Assembly: GCA_002282555.1 (NCBI GenBank)
Contig: NCJR01000129.1
Coordinates: forward strand, 1-6,232
Direction of reading: 5' to 3'
DNA length: 6,232 bases
DNA from: Rhodobacterales bacterium 34-62-10
GTDB lineage: Bacteria > Pseudomonadota > Alphaproteobacteria > Rhodobacterales > Rhodobacteraceae
Shown: positions 1-5,451 of the stretch, in pieces
Layout: every line of letters begins with the position of its first letter
Position numbering within the stretch: the first letter of the stretch is position 1
Notes under the pieces: generated by a model
The model's input: the letters and a program-made list of their open reading frames with translations, nothing else
Databases searched by the model: none
What the model was told of the DNA's origin: nothing
Program-made: the position numbers and the translations under genes

Positions 1-94
1 GCGGCGCCAGAACCTGCACCGTATCCCACAGGCGAAACGACGCCTCAAGGTTCTGCGGCGGGAAGAATTCAAACGAGACAGCGGGCGTTTTCAT
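1..94 (-). CDS. metF: 5,10-methylenetetrahydrofolate reductase, N-terminal fragment (runs off left edge)
   Basis: Only the first 31 codons are in the window. They read MKTPAVSFEFFPPQNLEASF and continue RLWDTVQVLAP. The SFEFFPP signature right after the start is the first beta strand of the MTHFR TIM barrel and is diagnostic of the family; ASFRLWDTVQVLAP matches what I recall of alphaproteobacterial MetF. The enzyme reduces 5,10-methylene-THF to 5-methyl-THF, the methyl donor for methionine synthase, using a flavin in the cytoplasm. The ATG at 94-92 is preceded by an AGGA Shine-Dalgarno (103-106) 8 nt upstream, which fixes the start. It is divergent from metR, the classical arrangement for a gene controlled by MetR. 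Nothing can be said about the rest of the protein. Confidence 0.9.
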   Translation of the reverse strand, partial: MKTPAVSFEFFPPQNLEASFRLWDTVQVLAP

Positions 95-142
95 ATCACA
101 AATCCTGTTCTGGGTTGTCCTCTTGTCGCAGACCCCAGTATG

Positions 143-155
143 TGAGACAACTTCA
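143..155. promoter_or_regulatory. MetR-type binding box in the metF-metR intergenic region
   Basis: TGAGACAACTTCA matches the MetR consensus known from enterobacteria (TGAA, five bases with a central A/T, TTCA) at 7 of 8 conserved positions and also fits the general LysR T-N11-A rule. It lies between the putative -35 and -10 of metF and immediately upstream of or overlapping the likely metR promoter. That placement would suit autoregulation of metR or repression of metF. Activation of metF would normally need a more upstream site, so the real metF start may differ. The assignment is an inference from sequence and context. Confidence 0.55.
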
Positions 156-159
156 TAAT
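154..159 (+). promoter_or_regulatory. Possible -10 element of metR
   Basis: CATAAT matches TATAAT at 5 of 6 positions and lies 30 nt before the metR start codon. No acceptable -35 hexamer sits 16-18 nt upstream (the bases there are GACCCC-like), so if it is used it probably depends on an activator or is weak. It overlaps the last two bases of the MetR-type box, which would fit autoregulation. Confidence 0.3.
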
Positions 160-189
160 TCTCAAGGTCATCATGAGGACGACCGCATA

Positions 190-1095
190 ATGCATATCGA
201 GTTCCGCCATCTGCGTACCATCAAGGCCATCCACGAAGCAGGCGGTCTGGGCCGCGCCGCCGACCTCCTGAACATGACGCAATCGGCCCTCAGCCATCAG
301 ATCAAAGGGTTGGAGGATCAGACCGGGGTGGAGCTGTTCGTGCGCCGCTCCAAACCCCTCAAACTCTCCGCCGCGGGCATGCGCCTGTTGCGCGCCGCCG
401 AACGCATCCTGCCCGAAGTGGCCGCATTGGAACAGGAATTCAGCGGATTGCGCGAAGGCAAGGCGGGCCGCCTGCACATCGCCATCGAATGTCACGCCTG
501 TTTTGAATGGCTCTTCCCGGTGCTTGAAGCGTTCCGCAAGACATGGGGCGATGTCGATGTGGATATCCGCCCCGGCCTTGCCTTCGACGCCCTGCCCGCC
601 CTGATGAAGGAGGAGGTCGATCTGGTGGTCTCCTCCGACCCCGAAGACCTGCCCGGCATCTCCTTCGAGCCGCTCTTCGACTATGCCCCCGTCTTCGTGG
701 CCTCCAGCCAGCACCCTCTGGCGCAGAAACCCTTTATCGAAGCGGATGATTTTCGCGGCCAGACCCTCATCACCTATCCGGTGGAACGCTCGCGTCTGGA
801 CATCTTCAGCCAGCTTCTGACCCCTGCCAAGGTCGAACCCGCCCAGATCCGGCAGGCCGAACTCACGGCTGTGATCCTGCTTCTGGTGGCCTCCAACCGC
901 GGCGTCGCGGTCCTGCCCGACTGGGTGGTGCGCGAGGTGAAATATTCCTCCGACTACATCACCCGCCCCCTGACGGAAAAGGGCCTCACCCGCAGCCTCT
1001 ATGCCGCCGTGCGGACCGAGGATCTGGACAAACCCTATATGACGGGCCTGATCCGTCTGGCAGGCGAGGAAGCACGCAGGTTGCAAGCGGCGTAA
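190..1095 (+). CDS. metR: LysR-family methionine biosynthesis regulator MetR
   Basis: A 301-residue LysR-type regulator. Residues 1-60 form the winged helix-turn-helix, with GGLGRAADLLNMTQSALSHQI at about 18-38 as the HTH; the periplasmic-binding-protein-like effector domain follows from about residue 94. Stretches strongly shared with E. coli MetR as I recall it are LFVRRSKPL (49-57), IAIECHACFEWL (97-108), the LFDYAPVFVAS region, LITYPVERSRLD (193-204), VAVLPDWVV (239-247) and RSLYAAVR (268-275). The IECH(A/S)C motif is typical of MetR. In characterised homologues homocysteine is the co-inducer and targets include metE, metF, metH and metR itself. The E. coli C-terminal tail is absent. I chose ATG 190 because it aligns with the family N-terminus and has GAGGA (175-179) 10 nt upstream; an in-frame TTG at 115 would translate through the promoter region. 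It is divergent from metF, which supports the name. Confidence 0.93.
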   Translation: MHIEFRHLRTIKAIHEAGGLGRAADLLNMTQSALSHQIKGLEDQTGVELFVRRSKPLKLSAAGMRLLRAAERILPEVAALEQEFSGLREGKAGRLHIAIECHACFEWLFPVLEAFRKTWGDVDVDIRPGLAFDALPALMKEEVDLVVSSDPEDLPGISFEPLFDYAPVFVASSQHPLAQKPFIEADDFRGQTLITYPVERSRLDIFSQLLTPAKVEPAQIRQAELTAVILLLVASNRGVAVLPDWVVREVKYSSDYITRPLTEKGLTRSLYAAVRTEDLDKPYMTGLIRLAGEEARRLQAA

Positions 1096-1111
1096 CGTCA
1101 AGACGCGCGGT

Positions 1112-1247
1112 CGCGCGATCGCCGACACGCGGGGTGGCGAAGCAACGATAATTCGAGGCAGTTTATCCCCGCCCAGTCATCGACCTTCAGTTCATTCCGC
1201 GAGCGTCGCAAAATCGCCGCCCCGGGGGGCGTGTCGGCGATCGCGCG
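1112..1247. repeat. 136-bp element bounded by perfect 19-bp inverted repeats
   Basis: The 19 bases at 1112-1130 (CGCGCGATCGCCGACACGC) recur as an exact reverse complement at 1229-1247. Pairing continues inward: 1131-1140 (GGGGTGGCGA) matches the reverse complement of 1214-1223 at 9 of 10 positions, after a 5-nt bulge (1224-1228) on the right side. The transcript could fold as a stem of about 29 bp with a loop of about 73 nt (1141-1213). There is no U-tract, so it is not an ordinary intrinsic terminator. No open frame inside looks like a protein, and I see no convincing target-site duplication (GCGG occurs on both sides, but in GC-rich sequence). It begins 17 nt after the metR stop, between convergent genes. 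It may be a MITE-like or repetitive palindromic element, or a structured 3' end. The repeat is certain; its nature is unknown. Confidence 0.85.
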
Positions 1248-1276
1248 GCGGCCTGCGGCCTTGATTCCGCGCGGGG

Positions 1277-1313
1277 AAAACCAAAACGGGGCCAGCGCAT
1301 CGCGCCAGCCCCG
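1277..1313 (-). terminator. Rho-independent terminator of wrbA
   Basis: Read on the minus strand, a 12-bp stem (arms 1313-1302 and 1298-1287) closes on a 3-nt GAU loop. The stem is CGGGGC/GCCCCG, then two tandem G-U wobbles, then GCGC/GCGC, followed by TTTTGGTTTTC. It lies 20 nt past the wrbA stop codon. The wobbles form only in the minus-strand transcript; on the plus strand they are C-A mismatches, so it works in the wrbA direction. Confidence 0.85.
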
Positions 1314-1333
1314 CCTTGCGCAAGTCAAACCGA

Positions 1334-1927
1334 TCAGGCCGCCAGTTTCGCGGTCATCTCCACCAGACGCTTGGCCTGATGCGCGACAGCCGCGCGGCCC
1401 TTGTCGTCCAGCGCCCCGGCATTGGTCGAGAAACCGTAGGGGTTGCCGCCCGCCTCGGCCACCGCCGCATCCGTGAAACCGGGGGCCACGATCACCGAAC
1501 CCCAATGCATCGCGGTCACATAAAGCCCCAGAATGGTGCTTTCCTGCCCGCCATGGGTGTTCTGTGCCGATGTCGCCGCCGTAAAGGTCTTGTTGGCCAG
1601 CTTGCCGGCAAACCACAACCCGCCCAGCGTATCGATGAAGGCGCGCATCTGGCTGGCCACCGCACCATAGCGGGTCGGCGAGATGAAGAAATACCCGTTC
1701 GCCCATTCCATATCGTCATGGCTGACCTCGGGAATGTCCTGCACCTTGTCCAGCTGCGCTTTCCACGCCTCCTGGCCGGCCACCACATCCGCAGGGGCAG
1801 TCTCGGCGATGCGGCGCAGACGCACATCGGCACCCGCGGCTTTGGCGGCTTCAGCAGCCGCCAGCGCCACCTGATGATTGGTGCCATAGGTGGAATAAAA
1901 GACGATGGCGATACGGGCTTGGGTCAT
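1334..1927 (-). CDS. wrbA: WrbA-like NAD(P)H:quinone oxidoreductase (flavodoxin fold)
   Basis: A 197-residue soluble flavoprotein; E. coli WrbA is 198. WrbA enzymes bind FMN, form tetramers and carry out two-electron reduction of quinones, protecting against redox cycling. Visible features: beta strand 1 plus the FMN phosphate loop [14 protein letters not shown] (8-21), [23 protein letters not shown] (83-105), equivalent to the TPTRFG...GGLW block of E. coli Wrb[15 protein letters not shown] (119-132) with the conserved GGQE, and [12 protein letters not shown] (160-171), equivalent to GG-PYG-TT-AG. The ATG at 1927 has a strong Shine-Dalgarno, AGGAG (1940-1936), 8 nt upstream. It is transcribed alone: the terminator follows within 20 nt and suhB is divergent. 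The family is confident. Exact biochemical identity with E. coli WrbA is less certain because the loop [10 protein letters not shown] differs from the E. coli form (ASTGTGGGQ). Confidence 0.88.
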   Translation of the reverse strand: MTQARIAIVFYSTYGTNHQVALAAAEAAKAAGADVRLRRIAETAPADVVAGQEAWKAQLDKVQDIPEVSHDDMEWANGYFFISPTRYGAVASQMRAFIDTLGGLWFAGKLANKTFTAATSAQNTHGGQESTILGLYVTAMHWGSVIVAPGFTDAAVAEAGGNPYGFSTNAGALDDKGRAAVAHQAKRLVEMTAKLAA

Positions 1928-2011
1928 GTGAACCTCTCCTTGAGGATATGTGGATGCGCGCCCGTCACCGGATGCGCTTGCCCCCCATATAGACAGCCCG
2001 CACGCAAACGT

Positions 2012-2041
2012 CCTGTGCGCGGCCAAGCAGCCCCTGTGCGC
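2012..2041. repeat. Pair of 9-bp direct repeats with 21-bp period in the wrbA-suhB gap
   Basis: CCTGTGCGC occurs at 2012-2020 and 2033-2041, start-to-start 21 bp, which is two helical turns. They lie 26 bp upstream of the putative suhB -35 and 85 bp upstream of the wrbA start. That spacing suits a regulator bound on one face of the DNA, but a chance repeat in GC-rich DNA is possible. A second short direct repeat, GGATGCGC (1952-1959 and 1970-1977, 18-bp period), lies in the wrbA leader. I found no good wrbA promoter; TATATG (1991-1986, minus) is a lone possible -10. Confidence 0.4.
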
Positions 2042-2066
2042 AATTCCGCAAGCTCCCGTTCTGCCC

Positions 2067-2095
2067 TTGGCAAACACCCCCCCAGCGCGTATACG
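2067..2095 (+). promoter_or_regulatory. Candidate sigma70-type promoter of suhB with palindrome over the -10
   Basis: TTGGCA (2067-2072; 5 of 6 to TTGACA) is separated by exactly 17 nt from TATACG (2090-2095; 4 of 6 to TATAAT). The start site would be near 2102, leaving a leader of about 20 nt. The -10 is embedded in a perfect 14-bp palindrome, GCGCGTATACGCGC (2085-2098), which could be an operator, and the spacer holds a run of seven C (2077-2083). Confidence 0.6.
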
Positions 2096-2122
2096 CGCGC
2101 CCTGACAAACAGGAGCCGGACC

Positions 2123-2917
2123 ATGCAAGGCAGCGCAAATCTCAACATCATGATCAAGGCCGCGCGCAAGGCGGGCCGGTCTCTGGTCAAGGATTTCCGC
2201 GAGGTTGAAAACCTTCAGGTCTCGATGAAAGGGGCGGGCGATTTCGTCAGCCGCGCCGATCTGGCCGCCGAAAAGATCCTTCAGGAAGAACTGATGGGCG
2301 CGCGCCCCACCTATGGCTGGATCGCCGAAGAAGGCGGCGAGATTGCAGGCCAGGACCCCACCCGCCGCTGGATCGTCGATCCGCTGGATGGCACCACCAA
2401 CTTCCTGCACGGCCTGCCGCATTGGGCGATTTCCATCGCGCTGGAACACAAGGGCCAGATCGTCTCGGCCGTGGTGTTCGATGCGGCAAAGGACGAGATG
2501 TTCTACGCCGAAAAAGGCAGCGGCGCATGGATGAACGACAGCAAGCGCCTGCGCGTCTCGGGCCGCACCAAGATGATCGAGGCAGTCTTCGCCACGGGCA
2601 TCCCCTTTGCAGGCAAACGCACCCTGCCCGCCACGCTGCAAGACCTCGCCCGCCTGATGCCCGAATGTGCCGGCGTCCGGCGCTGGGGGGCGGCCGCCCT
2701 CGACCTCGCCTATGTCGCCGCAGGCCGCTATGACGGGTTCTGGGAACGCGAACTGCAAGTCTGGGACATCGCCGCGGGCATGCTGATCGCGACCGAGGCC
2801 GGCGCGCTGGTCGGCCCGATCCGTGACGGCCACAACCCCTTGGAACATGGCGATATCGTCGCCGCCAATGGCGCGCTGTTCGACCATTTCGCAGGCATCA
2901 TCCGCGCGCGCGGCTAA
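2123..2917 (+). CDS. suhB: Inositol monophosphatase family protein (SuhB type)
   Basis: 264 residues, the usual length of bacterial IMPases. These Mg2+-dependent, Li+-sensitive phosphatases hydrolyse inositol-1-phosphate and related sugar phosphates; E. coli SuhB also acts with Nus factors on rRNA transcription, but I cannot tell whether this one does. All metal-site elements are present: the AEEGGE motif with Glu at 69/70, [24 protein letters not shown] (83-106) containing DPLDGTTNF with Asp86 and Asp89, the [25 protein letters not shown] block (184-208), and [15 protein letters not shown] (214-228) with Asp215. The start at ATG 2123 follows AGGAG (2111-2115) by 7 nt and fits the family N-terminus, so longer in-frame readings upstream are discounted. 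It is a single-gene unit, divergent from wrbA and convergent with the molybdenum hydroxylase gene. A histidinol-phosphatase (HisN) or PAP-phosphatase role is possible in this superfamily, but the sequence resembles proteins annotated SuhB in Rhodobacteraceae. Confidence 0.9.
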   Translation: MQGSANLNIMIKAARKAGRSLVKDFREVENLQVSMKGAGDFVSRADLAAEKILQEELMGARPTYGWIAEEGGEIAGQDPTRRWIVDPLDGTTNFLHGLPHWAISIALEHKGQIVSAVVFDAAKDEMFYAEKGSGAWMNDSKRLRVSGRTKMIEAVFATGIPFAGKRTLPATLQDLARLMPECAGVRRWGAAALDLAYVAAGRYDGFWERELQVWDIAAGMLIATEAGALVGPIRDGHNPLEHGDIVAANGALFDHFAGIIRARG

Positions 2918-2927
2918 GGCGCGGGCA

Positions 2928-2948
2928 GCGGCGGGCTCACCCCGCCGC
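2928..2948. terminator. GC-rich hairpin between convergent genes
   Basis: A perfect 8-bp stem, GCGGCGGG (2928-2935) with CCCGCCGC (2941-2948), closes on a 5-nt loop. It begins 11 nt after the suhB stop and 27 nt past the stop of the opposing gene, so it could serve both transcripts. Neither strand has a U-tract after it, so it may be a weak or Rho-assisted terminator, or a 3'-end stabilising structure. Confidence 0.45.
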
Positions 2949-2974
2949 CACGTTACGGCGTCATGCGGTCAGGA

Positions 2975-5287
2975 TCACTCCGCCGCCATCCGCCCCTGCG
3001 CGTTCAACATCATCCACACCCGGTGCGGCGTGAACGGCATATCCGCCCGCCGCACGCCCGCATCCCACAGCGCATCCAGCACCGCATTGGCCGTGGCCGC
3101 CATCGCGCCCACCGTGCCCGCCTCGCCGCAGCCCTTCATCCCCATCGGGTTGGCTGTGGATGGCACAGGCTCGGTCTCGAACACGAACATCGGCAGGTCC
3201 GTGGCGCGCGGCATCGCGTAATCCATGAAGGTGGCGGTCAGCAACTGCCCATCCGCGTCATAAACCACATGCTCGCACAGCGCCTGCCCGATCCCTTGGG
3301 CCACACCGCCATGCACCTGCCCCTCGGCCAGCACCGGGTTGATCAGATTGCCGAAATCATCGACCACGGAATAACGATCCACGGTCACCACGCCGGTCTC
3401 GGGGTCCACCTCGACCTCGGCCACATGCGCCCCATTGGGATAGGACCGCCCCGGCAAGGTCGCCCGCGCCTCATGCACCAGCAGATCGGCGCGACCATCC
3501 GCAGCGGCCATCTCAGCCACCTCCAGCACCGTAGGCGTCAGGTTCGACCCCGGCGCGCGGAACCGCTCGTCGTCAAAGGCAATCACCTCGGGCTCGACCC
3601 CCATCTTGTCGGCCAGATAGGGGCGCAACGCCGCCATCATCACATCCACCATCGCCAGTGTCGCATTGGCCTGCGTCGTGACCGAGCGTGATCCGCCCGT
3701 GCCGCCACCCTGCTTGATCAAATCACTATCGCCCTGCACGACCCGGATCAGATCAGTGGGTATCCCCGTCTGATCCGACAGGAACTGGGCATAGACCGTC
3801 TCATGCCCCTGCCCGTTGCTTTGGGTGCCGACATAGATCGTGGCCGTCATCCGCCCCTGATCGTCAGGCGCGAACTCCACCTTCGCCCCCTCGGACGGAT
3901 CACCCAAGATGCTCTCGATATAATAGCACAGGCCCATCCCGCGCAGCTTGCCGCGCTTGGCACTCTCGGCCTTGCGCGCCTTGAACCCGTCGCGATCCGC
4001 CGTGCGCGCGGCATGGGCCAGCACGCGGGGGAAATCGCCCACGTCATAGGTCTCGCCCGTCGCACTGACATAAGGAAACTTCTCGGGTGCAATGAAATTG
4101 CGCCGCCGCAACTCCCAGCCATCCACCCCCAATTCCCGCGCCGCCATATCCATCGCGCGTTCCAGCACATAGATCGCCTCGGGCCGCCCCGCCCCGCGAT
4201 AGGCATCGACCTGCGTGGTATTGGTGTAATAGCCCTCGACATGCAGATAGGTGGTCTGCACGTCATAAACGCCCATCAACACCTTGGAAAACAGATCGGT
4301 CTGGATCGGTTGCCCGAACTGGCTGTTATAGGCCCCCAGATTGCAGCGCGTCTCGACCCGGTATGCCAGAATCCGGTGATCCGCATCAAAGGCCAGCGCC
4401 ACCTCATGCACCAGATCGCGCCCGGCATTGTCGGTCAGCATGGCCTCCGTCCGCTCGGACATCCAGCGCACAGGCCGGTCCAGCACGCGCGCGGCATGGG
4501 CCACGGCAAAGGATTCCGGATAGCTCATGGATTTCATCCCGAACCCGCCACCCACATCAGGGTTGGTCACGCGCACATCGTCGGGCGAAAGCCCCAAAAT
4601 CTCGGACAGATGCCGCTTGATCACCCAGACGCCCTGCCCGTTGACAGCCAGATGCAACCGCCCGTCTTGCCATTCGGCAAAACAGCCACGCGGCTCCATC
4701 GCGTTGACGATGATGCGGTTATCCTCAACCTCCAGCCGCACCACGCGGGCGGCCTTTGCAAAAGCTGCATCACACGCCGCCGCATCGCCCTTGGACCAAT
4801 CGAAGGCCCGGTTGTCCGGCGCCTCATCATGCAGCGCCTCACCCCCCGGCATCAGGTCCAGCTTGGCCGGCAGATCGTCGTAATCCAGCACGATCAACTC
4901 CGCCGCATCGCGCGCCTGCGCCGCGGTATCCGCCACGATCAGGGCAATCGGCTCACCGACAAAGCGCAACTTGCCTTCCGCCAGAATGGGCCGTCTGGGG
5001 TCAGCCGCGCGGCTCCCGTCCCGATTGGTCAGCACGGTGGCGACCAACCCCTTGGTGATCCCCGCCACCTGCAAATCCTCGGAGGTCAGCACCAGATGCA
5101 CGCCATCCGCCGCCCGCGCCGCCTCCAGATCCAGCCCCGTGATCACAGCATGCGCAACCGGAGAGCGGAAGACAAACGCCTGCAACGCCCCCTCCGGCGC
5201 GATATCATCCACATACCGCCCCTGCCCGGTCAGGAACCGCACATCCTCAACCCGTTTGACCGGCTGGCTTTTTCCGAATTTTTCCAT
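2975..5287 (-). CDS. Molybdopterin-binding large subunit, xanthine oxidase family (form II CoxL-like)
   Basis: 770 residues, full length for CoxL/CutL-type subunits. The N-terminal Ald_Xan_dh_C (hammerhead) domain spans about 18-140, and two molybdenum-cofactor-binding domains follow (about 160-390 and 420-700). Cofactor motifs are GGGFGMK (246-252), GQGHETVYAQ (492-501), GSRSVTTQ (532-539) and GGVAQGIGQAL (660-670). GCGEAGTVG (719-727) carries the catalytic base Glu722. The active-site loop is AYRGAGR (362-368), the form II signature; true form I CO dehydrogenase has AYRCSFR with a copper-binding Cys. The protein should therefore be a molybdenum hydroxylase of unknown substrate (aldehyde, purine or N-heterocycle), not a proven CO oxidiser. 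Such enzymes normally need a [2Fe-2S] (CoxS) and an FAD (CoxM) subunit; neither is adjacent. The ATG at 5287 has GGGGA (5299-5295) 7 nt upstream. No signal peptide is seen, so it is cytoplasmic. Confidence 0.9.
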   Translation of the reverse strand: MEKFGKSQPVKRVEDVRFLTGQGRYVDDIAPEGALQAFVFRSPVAHAVITGLDLEAARAADGVHLVLTSEDLQVAGITKGLVATVLTNRDGSRAADPRRPILAEGKLRFVGEPIALIVADTAAQARDAAELIVLDYDDLPAKLDLMPGGEALHDEAPDNRAFDWSKGDAAACDAAFAKAARVVRLEVEDNRIIVNAMEPRGCFAEWQDGRLHLAVNGQGVWVIKRHLSEILGLSPDDVRVTNPDVGGGFGMKSMSYPESFAVAHAARVLDRPVRWMSERTEAMLTDNAGRDLVHEVALAFDADHRILAYRVETRCNLGAYNSQFGQPIQTDLFSKVLMGVYDVQTTYLHVEGYYTNTTQVDAYRGAGRPEAIYVLERAMDMAARELGVDGWELRRRNFIAPEKFPYVSATGETYDVGDFPRVLAHAARTADRDGFKARKAESAKRGKLRGMGLCYYIESILGDPSEGAKVEFAPDDQGRMTATIYVGTQSNGQGHETVYAQFLSDQTGIPTDLIRVVQGDSDLIKQGGGTGGSRSVTTQANATLAMVDVMMAALRPYLADKMGVEPEVIAFDDERFRAPGSNLTPTVLEVAEMAAADGRADLLVHEARATLPGRSYPNGAHVAEVEVDPETGVVTVDRYSVVDDFGNLINPVLAEGQVHGGVAQGIGQALCEHVVYDADGQLLTATFMDYAMPRATDLPMFVFETEPVPSTANPMGMKGCGEAGTVGAMAATANAVLDALWDAGVRRADMPFTPHRVWMMLNAQGRMAAE

Positions 5288-5298
5288 GGCTTGATCCC

Positions 5299-5328
5299 CG
5301 CTGTGGCTGGCCTCGCTTTGGCTGGCCT
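5299..5328. repeat. 15-bp tandem duplication in the leader of the large-subunit gene
   Basis: CGCTGTGGCTGGCCT (5299-5313) is followed directly by CGCTTTGGCTGGCCT (5314-5328), 14 of 15 identical. It sits immediately upstream of the start codon on the minus strand, and its inner end touches the GGGG of the ribosome binding site. This looks like a small slippage duplication in the untranslated leader. It could alter leader folding, but no function is evident. Confidence 0.75.
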
Positions 5329-5329
5329 G

Positions 5330-5357
5330 AACCTAGCGGACCCCGCGCCAGTGTCCA
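5330..5357 (-). promoter_or_regulatory. Tentative promoter of the molybdenum hydroxylase gene
   Basis: On the minus strand TGGACA (5357-5352; 5 of 6 to TTGACA) lies 16 nt before TAGGTT (5335-5330; 3 of 6 to TATAAT). Just upstream, CACGCA-G-TGCGTG (5361-5373) is a perfect odd-centred palindrome that could be an operator for a promoter here. The weak -10 makes this low confidence. The 162-bp gap to the decarboxylase gene, and the palindrome at that gene's end, favour a separate transcription start for the large-subunit gene. Confidence 0.28.
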
Positions 5358-5390
5358 GAGCACGCAGTGCGTGGCAAACCCTTGGAAGAT

Positions 5391-5451
5391 GAGTATTTGG
5401 GGAACGATGAAAGGCAAGGCACAGCCCCCTTTCACTGTTCTGCAAATACTC
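5391..5451. repeat. 61-bp imperfect palindrome overlapping the decarboxylase stop codon
   Basis: Two 24-nt arms (5391-5414 and 5428-5451) pair at 20 of 24 positions across a 13-nt loop. From the outside in, the paired blocks are GAGTATTTG/CAAATACTC, GAAC/GTTC and GAAAGG/CCTTTC, separated by mismatched GG/TG and by GAT/ACT, where only one position pairs. The right arm ends inside the TGA stop (5452-5450) of the upstream minus-strand gene, so the mRNA 3' end would fold into a long hairpin. No U-tract follows on either strand. It may be a Rho-type or processed 3' end, or a family-specific repeat: I recall GAGTATTT followed by a GATGAA-like block recurring between genes in Rhodobacteraceae, which is memory and not a search. 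Confidence 0.8.

Larger units (their letters stand above)
137..165 (-). promoter_or_regulatory. Candidate sigma70-type promoter for metF
   Basis: On the minus strand, TTGAGA (165-160; 5 of 6 to TTGACA) is followed after exactly 17 nt by CATACT (142-137; 4 of 6 to TATAAT). Transcription would start near 130, giving a leader of about 36 nt that contains the metF Shine-Dalgarno. The whole 17-nt spacer region is shared with a MetR-type box. Seen by eye only; no transcript evidence. Confidence 0.5.

Noticed and set aside
115..189. N-terminal extension of metR from a TTG at 115
   Set aside because: The extra 25 residues cross the divergent promoter and MetR box and match nothing in the family; ATG 190 has a ribosome binding site and aligns with known MetR starts.
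95..189. SAM or SAH riboswitch upstream of metF
   Set aside because: The predicted metF leader is only about 36 nt and I could not find the conserved helices or pseudoknot of known SAM-II or SAH aptamers; a MetR box explains the control better.
91..1128. 345-codon open frame on the minus strand opposite metR
   Set aside because: It lies antisense to a well-recognised LysR regulator, has no family-like sequence, and its upstream end lies in the metR-wrbA gap with no ribosome binding site evidence. High GC suppresses stop codons in this frame.
1107..1251. GCGG flanking both sides of the inverted-repeat element as a target-site duplication
   Set aside because: It is only 4 bp, one base offset on the left side, and in a very GC-rich context where GCGG is common; it is not evidence of transposition.
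1098..1706. 202-codon minus-strand frame covering the inverted-repeat element and part of wrbA
   Set aside because: Most of it is a shifted frame of wrbA. The part over the inverted repeat has no recognisable protein features, and it crosses the wrbA terminator.
1316..2122. 269-codon upstream extension of suhB in frame, antisense to wrbA
   Set aside because: IMPase homology begins at 2123, with AGGAG 7 nt upstream and a promoter at 2067-2095.
1928..2887. 320-codon upstream extension of wrbA in frame, antisense to suhB
   Set aside because: The WrbA family starts at the ATG at 1927, with an excellent Shine-Dalgarno directly before it; the extension is an open antisense frame.
2975..5287. Aerobic CO dehydrogenase (form I CoxL)
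   Set aside because: The active-site loop reads AYRGAGR, lacking the copper-ligating Cys of AYRCSFR, and no CoxS or CoxM gene is adjacent.
3803..5392. 529-codon plus-strand frame opposite the molybdenum hydroxylase gene
   Set aside because: His/Arg/Pro-rich composition typical of the antisense of a GC-rich gene; the opposite strand encodes a full, motif-complete enzyme.
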